DNA of 64,000 bases, taken from positions 87,848,059 to 87,912,058 of the forward strand of contig NC_086374.1 of the NCBI RefSeq assembly GCF_036588685.1, read 5' to 3'. Positions 1 to 11,900 of the stretch are shown piece by piece (within the stretch, counting starts at the first letter, position 1; every line of letters begins with the position of its first letter). The position numbers and the translations under genes were made by a program. The DNA is from Mytilus trossulus (lineage: Eukaryota; Mollusca; Bivalvia; Mytilida; Mytilidae). Under the pieces are notes generated by a model. That model did no database searches, was not told where the DNA came from, and saw only the letters and a program-made list of their open reading frames with translations.

Positions 1-168
1 AGTTGTTTATGTGGCGACAAGAGCTTCTTGAAAACATGGAGTTTATAGGTAAGTTGTTTATGTGGCGACAAGAGCTTCTTGAAAACATAATGTGGTTTGT
101 AGGTCTAAATGTAAGTTGTATATATGGAGACAGAGCTTCTGGAAAACATAATGGAGTTTATAGGTAAA
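1..168. repeat. Degenerate tandem repeat, three units
   Basis: Three imperfect units start near 1, 52 and 113, each carrying the core 'agagcttcttgaaaacat' or a close variant followed by 'gtttataggt'. A fourth diverged unit lies apart at about 1012-1063. No protein reading explains it. It sits upstream of the first visible RXR exon and may run out of the window to the left. Confidence 0.75.
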
Positions 169-254
169 AGAGAGGTGGAAGATATACCAGAGGTACATCC
201 AAACTCACTCAAAAATAAACTTGATACTGTAACACAGTGGCTAAATAAGAAAAA

Positions 255-415
255 GACCAACTGAAAAATAATAGTTCACAAAGCACAACATAGAAAACTA
301 AAGACTAAGCAACATGAACATATGAACCCCAAAAATTGGGGTGATCTCAGGTGCTCTAGGGTAGGCACCTGACATGTTGCTCATGTTAGTACTTACCCGT
401 TAAATGTATAATTTG
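255..415. repeat. Dispersed repeat with GATCTCAGGTGCTCT core
   Basis: A segment around 'gatctcaggtgctct', preceded by a small palindrome (ccccaaaaattgggg), recurs at 42600-42760 with the same left flank ('aaactaaagactaagcaaca'). It recurs partly inverted at 42785-42835 and in diverged form at 60225-60345. Multiple copies in one 64 kb window mark it as an interspersed element. No terminal structure could be defined. Confidence 0.7.
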
Positions 416-603
416 GTAGGTCAAACTTCTTGAAAAGGGATGGGATTGTAGTTACAACATCAGCAACATATCAGCTTTCATCTGTTAAAACTCTGTAAAG
501 GTTACGAATTTGCAAAGGGATGATTTCAACTTCAAGTTCACTACTTGGAACTCTTGGTTTAACATGTTTAATTTATATCTCCATTGTGAGCAGCAACCTT
601 CTA

Positions 604-795
604 TCATGGAAGAGACCTCGGTGGCCTAGTGGTCTAAGTAGTTACTACTGTATACGTTTTTACATTGTACTAGCGGGTCAACACTGAGGTTGTGGGTTTG
701 GACCCTCACTCCTGCAGGTGCACTCAACTTCAATCTTATTTGACTAGGATTGTAATTTTTCCCTATCAAAGGTCAGTGGTTTTCTTTCACCTATA
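604..795 (+). mobile_element. tRNA-derived SINE
   Basis: An RNA polymerase III promoter is recognisable. A box A-like TGGCCTAGTGG lies near 621 and a box B-like GGTTTGGACCC near 695, in the order expected for a tRNA-derived head. The A-B distance is longer than in a functional tRNA gene and no cloverleaf can be drawn, so this is a SINE head and not a tRNA gene. The tail holds 'tgactaggattgtaa' and 'aaaggtcagtggttttc', which I recall as common in molluscan SINEs. Target duplications were not resolved. Confidence 0.65.
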
Positions 796-2986
796 AAATT
801 TTGCTGCCACAAAATAGCCCAAAAGCAGAGCTTAAAAATGGTGTAAAAGTTAAAAAATCAAACCAAATCTATCAAGGAAATCACAATAGGAAATACAAGC
901 CCTATGTGGTATCAACTGAAAGATATATTCCATATACAGGGGCTGCTGGAATGTTGCTACATAGAAATGGAAAGTTCACAAATGGAAAGCTTAAACTTTC
1001 ACATTATAATTTTTATATAAATGTGAAGACAGAGCTTCTGAAAATATGGATTTTATAGGTACATGCAAGTCACTCAGCTTGTAAAAATAGATTATGCCTA
1101 TCATATGATTATTTTTAACCACTATCATGACTATTGAATTAGATTTATTTTTTTAATAAATTGTGTGCTGTGAAATGGGATGGTTTTTAATCGGTCCCTA
1201 AGTTCGTACATTTGTCGTGGGTGATCCAGGGTAGGTTTAATGACATGTTACTAGATTGCAGCCTTGGGTGGAAAGTTGTCACATTGCATATCTTGTACAC
1301 TTAAAATCCTCAAGTACTACAAGAATCTTGCATACATGACTACATGTACATCATGTATATAAGTTAAACTATTAAGCATGGTATTATAAAGTATCAGGCA
1401 TATATGCCTTGAAATTATGATGCAAGTGTATGGAAAAAATGACCCCCAAAAATCCCTTCCAGTAAAAGAAACCTTTAGCTTGTACAAATGTATAAACAAT
1501 TTAAAAGGGTTTGTACATGGTACTGTTTGGGATGGCCTGTTTGAACGTTTTTGTTCTAGGCTATATTTTTACACCAACATATCTTCCTTGTTCTAGTGAT
1601 AGTTAAAACATGCTGTCCTTCCTTTTGATCAACTCACTTTCACCAGGTCATTGCAGGTTGCACCATCAAAATGTATTTGAAGGACTAACACAATTCTATT
1701 ATTTTGCAATGGAAAGAAAAGTTAGGACCACCAGGCGTAAAAAAGATGTTGAGAAGTCTGTAATGTTTAACAAACCAATTATTTGGACTCGTTGCAGTCT
1801 GTGCCAAACTGTATAAGTGTTTGTTTGTCAAAAGAGAAATTCTATTATATGTCTGACATTTTGTCGGTCAGACAGAGTTTTGGATATACTGTTGTTGTTA
1901 AATTGTCCTTGTCCTGGATCTGCATGAATGTATTTGCCACTTTTAATCTTTATGTGAATTATAAGAACAACCAATTTATCAAACCAATTTACAAGTGTTT
2001 TTATAAAAATTAAGAGAATGTAATTTTATGTGAAAATACAACAAGCATCTTAACTAAATGCAGGTGTACATACATGTACTGTACATGTTTTATTCTAGAA
2101 ACAGAATAGTTTTGATTTTTACAAAATATTGAATTGTTAATGCCTAACATGCTCGATCAAGAGCAAATAAAAAAAATAATTGGGTAGATATATGATTTAT
2201 AATTGTATAGTTATAAAAAATAAATCTTCTTGGAATGCCTGCCTCCCTCCAAATTCCAACTATGAATTTTCTGCATGGGCTTCCAAATATATGATTTAAA
2301 TGTACTAATTATTGCAAACAATGTTAACTTTAACAAAATACAACATGTGTAAACTGGTGTATACATATGGTGTAAAATACATGTTCAATAATCAGTTTTC
2401 CAATGGACATTTGATTATTGATTTATGTTCATACAACATGCCTTTAGGTGGATCCAGTTGTTACCATTCAATAAATTAGAACCTGTTCAATCATGGAATA
2501 CTTTCAAATTTTTAGTAGGATATTGATGATGTTAGATGACAAAATTGAGGTCAAATTCTTGGACACTTGTCACTTTTGCTGTTCGGGAGGTTTTATGCCC
2601 CTTCATTGCATAAACCATGAGTTTGCACATATTCCATCCTTCAGGCCTGATTAATCCACTAATTTAAAGAGTTCTTCAGATATAATTGTGCTGATATATA
2701 AGAAGCAGATATTGTTCCATTATGAATTTCTGACCTTTTTCTTTCTCATATACATGTATATGTCTACAATTTCGGAAAGCCTTTTTCACATCAGTAAACT
2801 GCAGTAGTAAACATACTTTAATACAAAATATTGTGTAAACAGTGAACCAATATTAAACATATATATACATGTATGAATCAACAACACATATATGTTATAC
2901 ATTGTACATATAAATAACTACATATTTTTATTTTAAGCTTCAGAAATAGGATGGATTTAAAGAAATAGTCTGTTTTACATTTACAG

Positions 2987-5900
2987 TTGTGAAGGTTGTA
3001 AAGGATTTTTCAAGAGAACAGTGAGGAAAGATTTGACATATGCCTGCCGTGATGACAGAAATTGTATCATTGATAAACGACAGAGAAACCGATGTCAGTA
3101 CTGCCGCTACATGAAATGTTTAACCATGGGAATGAAGAGAGAAGGTAAACCCATCAACAAAGTAGTATTGTTATTATTCTTTATATTTGAACTCTTATTT
3201 CTTTAAAGCCAAATAAAATAATACATGTGTTTTCCCTAACCCTTACCTACCCGAATTTTTAGTGCCTTTCCTAAAACTTTTTATGCCATTTTGGAACAAA
3301 CACTGTCTAAGTCAGACTGATTCCTTAGTAGTAACCACCTATAGTTTTCTTATTGGCAATCATACCACATCTTCTTTTTTGTATTAAGAATGTTTGTAAA
3401 GTAAACGGATATTGCAGATCTATCTACCCTTATTTTTCAGCCGTTAGAAACACATGTATTATTTTTTTTGGCCTTAATTGATTTTGATTAGAATTATTTT
3501 GGACTTCAATCATATTAAACCTATATTTGATATGATTTTTTTGGGACACATTTTATGTTGTTTTTTTTTATCAAATCTGACTCATTTTAAAGTGCTTCAG
3601 GTTTTTTGGCATTTGACAAATTTCCATAATTATTGATCCTTCTTCAAAGAATTAAAAGATACAATATGTTTTCCTGAGATAACTGGTTGTGTGTGACTAT
3701 CTATATATATAGCTTTATTGTGTTGTGTTGGAACACTTTCTTTTAGCTTTTAGTTTATCCACATTTAAACTTGTGTTAATTGAAAAACCAACAGTCTCAT
3801 TTATAAAACTGTAATGTTAAGATATGTAGGTGTAATAAAGTAAGATGTAAAAGTTGATCAGAAAACCCTTCTATTATTTTTTTCTTCAGAAGGCGTACAT
3901 GTTTTAAATGTTTAATTCATCTGAAAACTTGAGTTGCTGTTTGGTTAATACAATGTAATAGTTTTTGGTATCTGATTGACTGACGTTGACTGACGCTTTA
4001 AAACTTATCTTGGATATATAATCAAAAGTTAAATCTGAAAACCTGGGGACAAATCATATGATAGCAGTAGAAAATAGACAATTATAATGGTTTGGTTAAA
4101 TTTGAGTTGAGTCAATATGGTACAAAAGATCGAAAATTTGAAACAAAGAAACGTTGATGATGTTGATTGGTTGGTTTCCACATGACCACAAGAACATATG
4201 GCTTCTTTGACATAAAAGTTAACTTTTAGATATTTTGGAGTACCGCCCATCTCAGACAAGAAAATGTCCTCCATCTTTCCACTTTCACATGATGTTCATA
4301 CATTACCCTACCTTCACCCAAAAAAACTATAGAAACTCATATTGATATTCTAGATTTCAGTGATTGGTATCCTGATTTAGACCAGGATACCTTTTAAAAC
4401 AAATCGTCTCCCACTGAACAATTTTTTTACACGGAAAATATCTACTTTTTTTCACTAAAATATATGCACATTTTTACGATAAAAAATGATTAATTGTCCT
4501 GGCTTAACACTTCATTTCCTGCCTATGCTTGATTTTATTCAATAAATGTTACATTTCAGAAACTGAAAGAAACGTAATTGATTTGTTTTAGTTCAGAAAA
4601 GTAGAAATTTAAATTGATTTTGAAATCTCAGCAATGTTTTTGTTGTAAATGCCTTTGGAAAAAATCAATCTGTGACAGTTATTTGTCGTTTATAAGACTT
4701 AATTGTTGTTAACTGTAGTTTTTCATTGTGATTTTCTATCGGAATTGGATATGTACTTGCATATGTCTTTTTATATGAAATTGACATTTTTCTGACAGCT
4801 CAGTTTTCTTCATATTTAAATTTCCTGTCAAATCAATCAAGTTTTGAATTATTGATGACATATACTTAAGAGATGTCCATGAGACTTGTGGCTGATGATG
4901 TTGAACACTTCCTGGATGCTTCATTCCATTACATTCGTGTTAATAGATAAGACAGTCAGTTACTAAAGGTAATGTTATTGAACTGGTGCTTGGAAAACCC
5001 AGCTCAGGTCAATAATTATACTTGTAGCTTGACAGTCTTCAGGTGAAGCTGATCAGAGAAAATAAAAAAAGAAAGTGTTATCAAAAAGATTGATTGTACT
5101 GATTGACTAGGGAAGAAATAGAAAAACAGGTTTCTACATATACTAAGGCAAGCCTCTGAGTCATGTCTGGAATCAAATGTTTTCAATACTTGAGTCAAAA
5201 GTTGAATCAAGATTGTAAAATATTGTATCATTTGAGCACATCTACATGTATCATAATTTTTTAGCTAAATTTGAAAATAATTTAAATTTAATGCTCTATC
5301 ATCTAATAATCTTTGCTCGATTACATGTATGTCATGGAGACTGAAATGTTTAATTTCAATTATGTAGCAATCATGTTCCTGGACTCGCTACTACAATTCT
5401 TAGTGAGAACCCTGAACAAATTAAAATCACAAGCTGATCATGAACTGATTATGAAGATTAGTTTTTGAACAACTCGAGTTCACAGTGGTCCAAACATTGT
5501 ATATATTGTTAGAATTCAGTCTAATTGTTTATCATTTACAGATGTGAAAAGTGTAGCTCCTCCTGCAGATAACAGCGGATCATCATGGGGTGGTAAATAG
5601 GACCAATAAATCTAAATATTTCACACAAAAATGGCATGGTCTGCAAATAGTATCGAGTATTTAGTTATTCCTATACCTGCCACAGGCTTGGCTTTTTAGA
5701 TTGCTGTGCCTTGAAACGAAAAATTGAATAAGAGAGAAAATTATCAATAAGTTTTGTTTTAGCGCAATTTAAATTTTTCTTCCACATGTTTAAGTTCATT
5801 ATACTTTTTAACTGGCTTAAAACATGCATGTAGAATGTTTGCTATTCAATCATGTAATTTAATTAATAGAACATTTATAATGATTTAAATATTTCATTTA

Positions 5901-8900
5901 AATGTATACATGTACAGACTTTTAGAATTTTTTATATAAATTAGAAAAGAAAATAAAGTCAAAAAATATTTTATAAATAGAATACATGTATGTTGATATT
6001 TGAAATAGAAAACCTCTCTACAAAAAAAAATCAATGTAGTTTTTTAATGGCAATATTTCCTTCTAATAAGTAAGTTTATAAGGAAAAATTAAATACTCTT
6101 TACTGTTTCATATATTGTACAAAAATTGTGTATATAATAAATAGCTCATTAGAAAGCATTTGCGAGTGAAATATTTTCTATTGCTAGTTATATTAGATTT
6201 CTTGGGTAACCCTTTTAATCAGAAATCAATCCACACATATTTAGAATCAAATAACTTTGTATGTCAGCTTCATTATGAAGTTAGACTTTTTAACATTTTC
6301 TGGAGTTTTCGTTACATCTGGGAAAGGGTTACCATGACAACTCAATCAGTGTTTCCTAATTTGATTATCAAGATGGTCTTTTATTTACCTCCTCATGTGA
6401 CTATTTTTGTGATTAACATTTTAATCAAATAGGTCATGCTTTATTTCAGTCGTTAAGTAAATTAATTATTATTTTAACTGTTGTTTACATGTACGTTGAT
6501 GACATACTTTTTTTACTCTTTCCAAATATTTGATTGTAAAAAATAATAATTATAGCTTCTGCTTTTACTTGGTGTACACTTACAATTTTGATACATTTTA
6601 TGCTATTCAGATTTATAATTTGGTAATTTTTTGGATTTTCATTTCATTTTCAGAGAATGAGTGAATATTTTTGGACTTTGTCTATCAAGGTTCCTTGTTC
6701 TCTTTGATAAGAATGATCAGCTGTCAATTTTCAGAAGGGTGGGAATAAATAAATTGGTATGCCAAAGTACGAAATAAAAAAAGAAATAAAGATTCATATT
6801 ATTTTTTCACAGTCAATAGTATAACAAGGGATTTAGTAGGAGATAGGGAAGGATAAAAGCGAGATTTGAAATAAGAAGGGAAGGATAAAAGCAAGATTTG
6901 AAATAAGAATAGCAAGCTTTGATAATCAATTACAGGTTTCACTGTTTGTGAAGTCAACCTCTAGACTTTCTGTCCCTCCTGTGTATAACAATTGTGTCTC
7001 TTCTAACTTTATTGTTTATTATTACACTGTTTGACATTCAACTAAGATGGAAAAATTTGACATTTTACTAGGATGAAAATGTTCATTTCAAATCAAGTAC
7101 AATCATGAGAATTTTCAAATTGGATAAAGAAATTTTAATTTTGTTTCTGTAATAAGTGAAATAAAATAAATTTGGAATTGAGTTTTTAAAACTTTTATGA
7201 TTGCATGCTAAATGATTGGAATGTAGCAATGCTTTTATAATTAGATCAACTTGGCAATGTGTACTATTCTGTAGAGATCAAAGCTTGCTATCTCTTATTG
7301 TTCACTTTAATGTTCCAATATATGTTTCTTAGTTAAGGAAGAAATTAACGAGTTTTTCCATTTTTTTTTTAGTTTCTGCACAGATACAATGTAATTGTTC
7401 TTTAAAAGCTGTAAATTTCTTGAAGAAATGAAGACCGAGCCTCTCTACCAGTGTTGTGTATTGTTAATTAGGCTTTTGATTTGTATTTGTTTGTAGAAGT
7501 ATTCATTCAGCTGTTATAGTCCAGTTGAAATCAATATCTATAACAGAATTATTTATATTGTCAATTGTGACTATTGATTATAAATCTGAAAATACACCAA
7601 CCTATTTATTAGATTAGTAAATCTTGTTATGAAACGAGATGTCAGAGATGTGACTGGTAGGATATATATTGTCTGGCTTTCTTTTGCTATTCTATCATGA
7701 CAAACAAAGTGTAAAAATAGTCTTTCTGTACCATTGATAATTACTTTTAAAAAAATCAGATTGAATTTTTAACTCTTTGCTATGAATATTTTTTTAGCTC
7801 TGCTGCTTTATTTAAGATTTTGAACTTTATCTCCATATTAATTCAGTGTTGAAGTTTTGAGTTCTTCTTTTTGAAAAGAAAGAAATGTTTCAAATTTTTT
7901 TAAACTTTTATAAGGGACATTGTAATCTTTTGTTGAAGTTAAGTCAGCATGATGAATAAATCAGAGTCGAAAATGCAAAGAAGTAGACTTTATTCAAATA
8001 TCAAATCTTGTATTTACACAAAATGATAAAAAGACACTATTATTCACTTTGAATTTACTGCATGTATTTTTAATACCAAAATAAATAAGCAAGCAATATC
8101 TAGATTCAGTAAAAAGGAAGAAGTATGAAAGGAGTATGTTCGATAAGGCCCTTAAATGGCTCAGATTCCTGGCTTAATGTCAAATTAGGATTTATTGATA
8201 TTGATATCACAATGAATCATTTGCTAAAACAATGAAAAGATAGTTTATAGGTCTATTTGTTGAAATTTTACGTATTGGCTTTCTTTTTATGACAGTCAGA
8301 AATAGGACACATTTTGATTTTCCAAGAAATTCAATAAAACCAAATAAATTTTCAATTGAATTTTTGGACTGGAATCATAAACTGAATTTGTCCACAAATA
8401 AGATCTTATCACGTATAAATGTTTGTTATAACATTTGACATACTTGAATTACATATATCTTGCCAAAGCCTGGGCTCTGTATCCTAGCTATAGACCTGAA
8501 TCTGGTTGAAATTTTTGCAATTTTGTCAAATTTAACCAAAATCTCTCTTTAAAGTCTTTTTGGGGTTTGTAAATTGAAATATGCTTCAAGAAAGATGTCC
8601 GAAATTAGCTCTACTTCACTTTCTTTCATGTTTTTGATCAACTTTTATATTGCGACAATTGACATGATTTTGATTCAATACGGCCCTAACCGAACCTACT
8701 CCTTTGTGTACTTTCAGAGGTTGATGCAGAACTCTATCAGTATTATGAGGAGGATGAGGACTCAGACGATGATAGTAATAATTATTGTTGCTTTTTTTCT
8801 TTACAGTTCTGTTTACTTTGTTACCATGGTTACTTAGTTCAAATTTTACAGTTTTCTTATTGGTCATTTGCCATGTTTCAGCAAAAAGCAGATATAAAAT

Positions 8901-11900
8901 ATTTCCCAGAGCATTTAAACATTTGATAAACAGTGTAACTATCTTGTTTCAGTGTGGTGTGTAGAAACACATAGTGTTCAACAAGCTCTTACTTTCATGA
9001 CTGGCAGTAATTAGGACCTGTGCAATGAAAATGAATTAAAAGTCCCTTACAAATTAAGACGTGAAGACATTATTCAATGATTTTTTCTGTTGATTATCAA
9101 AGAGGTTCATGGTTCATTACAGTATCTTTTTCTATGGAGAGCACTCTGTGAAGAGCACATCTATTCTATTTATGATTTATTTAAGTATGATATAAAAGCT
9201 GCTATGCTGTATTTATGTTTCATGTTATGTTTTTAATGCACAAGTTTTATCTTTCCTTACAATTAACAGAGCATTTTTCATGAAAATATATTAATATTCT
9301 TTTTTTTATGGAAAATAAATCAAGACATATTTCAATATTTTACATGTATATATATTGATGTCTCTCTATTTTCATTCAAGTGAGAAAGTGATAGCACCTT
9401 TTAATACTGAAATATTTTTGTGAAAAAAACAAACGAAAGTGATTTTTCCCTTCAATTCTTATGTTTGATGAAGCTTGAGCAACTTAATCTTTGAGAATTT
9501 AGATTTAATTGTGTTTTATTTTATTTGCAGATGGAAATGAGAACATTTAATGGTGTAACAGCTTATTTATATGTTTAAAGAGAATCGTTATTTAGTAGTC
9601 CTTTAAATTTAAATGTTTTTATTTATTTTCCAGCTGTTCAGGAAGAAAGACAGAGGAATAAAGAGAAAGGGGAGGGAGAAGTAGAGAGTACAAGTGGAGC
9701 CAACAATGATATGCCAGTAGAGAAAATCTTAGAGGCGGAGCTAGCTGTTGATCCTAATACAGATACATATATTGATACTCAGGTGGGTAATAGAATTGAG
9801 AACGGAAATGGGGAATGTGTCAAAGAGACAACAACCTGACCATAGAGCAGACAACATCTGAAGGCCATCAATGGGTCTTCAATACAGGGAGAAACTCTCG
9901 CACCGGGAGGCATCCTTCAGCTGGCCTTAACAGAAATGTACACTAGTTTAGTGATGATTGACGTCATTAGTTCATGGAATAGGTGGAAAGTGAAAAAATG
10001 AAATTGACAAGAAAGCTAAAATGATACTTGAATATTTTAAGGCAGATAAGTAAAATCATGTACTTATCAAATCGGGGGGAAAAAAACATCAAAGATATCT
10101 GTCTTATAATTTTAGACACAAGACACATGTATTGTCTAGATCAGTGACGCTTGAATCAAAAAACATTAAAAAGACCAAAAAAGGTGTGAAGTTAAGGCAA
10201 ACAATGTAGTCATGATAGTATGATTAATCTTTGATATAAGTGATGGTGGAAAAAGGTATTTTTTTCTTGACAAAGGGCATTGACTTTATTGTGATGACTT
10301 TTAAAACTTTTTCTGAAAAACAAAGGTGCTAATAGACTTTGACTTAAATAGTAAATGTACTTGAAAATGTGTGATTTCTGAACGTTTTTGTATATATGCA
10401 GAGATGGGATAATGAATTTTATATTGAAATAGGTTTTTGGGTGTTAATTTATAAAAGCAAACACTTTTGGTATTTTCAAAGGCTACATAGACTCAGATGA
10501 ACTTTTTTTTTCTGTAAAGCTGTTAATTCATATGTTTAATGATTTTTGTACTTGTCAATGATTCATAGATGTCATTGTCCTGTTGATTTTAATAGAACTC
10601 TATTTATATTAAGTGTTATTATGTTTTTGCGTTGAGAATAAGTTAAAAAACATATTGATCAAGGAAAACAACAAAAAAAACCATCTTACACGAGTTTCGC
10701 GTTCTGGTTTGTCCAGAGCCACCTATCTCCACTTAACTTTTTATCCCCTATTTGTAGAAATGTTGAATTATATACATTTGTATGTTAGTATCAATAGATT
10801 GTACATAACTTATCAGGGTTCTCTACACATTGATATCGTAAAATATCAGCCTTAAGCAAGAATGTGAACTTTTTGACAAGTAAGCACAGCAAATGAGCAA
10901 AAAAACCTCATGTTGTGTTGAGTGGGTATGCCGAAAACTCTCTAATCTATTTAGCTTTCTATCACTGGTCCTTTCCCCTGTCCCTAAGACAGTTTTATGC
11001 TTGACAAACATATGTTTAATAACGTCGCCTTGTATATTTTCACTTCTCTGATCACTTATCCTCAGACATTGTGACAATGTGGATATTGTGGCCTCTTGTC
11101 TTAAAGAAGTGATACTAGAATTATAGAGAGCCTGATCAGAGTATATAGTCCAAGGATGGAAAAGAAAAGTTTGTCTGTTTTAAAATAGCAGTGTACATAA
11201 CTGTGTCATTTAACAGAGGAATGATTACAATTTTTGTGACTTCATGACTGTTTGATAATTTGCCATTTAGTTACATATTAAATATGACAACATATGGTTT
11301 ATGAATTATTAAATTCCCGACAAGATTGAATAACATCATGGAGAGTTTATGTTATAACACCTGACACAACCTTAAAAAGACATCAAAATGTGGACTGAGA
11401 GAAATCTCTTATTCATTGGGAATTTTTTTTATGATTCATTGAGTGCTAAATGCAGTATGTTGGAACAAATAACAACTATGTGAATGACATGTGAGAGTAA
11501 AAAAGTAGAAAAAAAAACTAATTTTATTTTCTCCAAGATCCTCATTTAAAAAATGGAAGTCTTTTCTGGTTATGATTCCATATGAGCATCTTTCTATAGC
11601 ATCAGAATAAGAAATTTAATTGTGTTTAAAATTTGATTACAGAAAGACGCAGTTACCAACATATGTCAGGCTGCAGACAAACAGCTGATTACATTAGTAG
11701 AATGGGCCAAGAGAATTCCACACTTTGTAGAGTTACCATTGGAGGATCAAGTGATACTGCTGAGAGCTGGTATACCTTCTTATCATTATGTGTCCACCAT
11801 CAATAATGAGCAAGATAGAAATGGGAGGGGCAACCATACCTTCTACCATTATGTGTCCACCATCAATAATGAGCAAGATAGAAATGGGAGGGGCAATCAT

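Larger units (their letters stand above)
1..2986 (+). other. RXR intron and/or 5' flank, no recognised exon
   Basis: This stretch precedes the first visible RXR exon. I looked for the exon encoding the first zinc finger of the receptor (Cys-Ala-Ile-Cys-Gly-Asp type motif) and did not find it, so that exon should lie left of the window. The region holds the repeats listed separately and many TACATGTA-like palindromes. The short open frames here (such as 801-1058 and 1610-2013) resemble no protein I know and are probably chance. Confidence 0.6.

Noticed and set aside
612..705. tRNA gene
   Set aside because: Box A- and box B-like words are present but too far apart and no cloverleaf forms; better explained as a SINE head.
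801..1058. 85-codon frame as a possible upstream RXR exon
   Set aside because: It has no zinc-finger motif and overlaps the SINE tail and a copy of the window-start repeat.
9533..9555. Possible third RXR cassette exon after 'ttatttgcag' near 9531
   Set aside because: In the required phase it reads DGNENI then a stop, and the only near donor would give a 22-nt exon.
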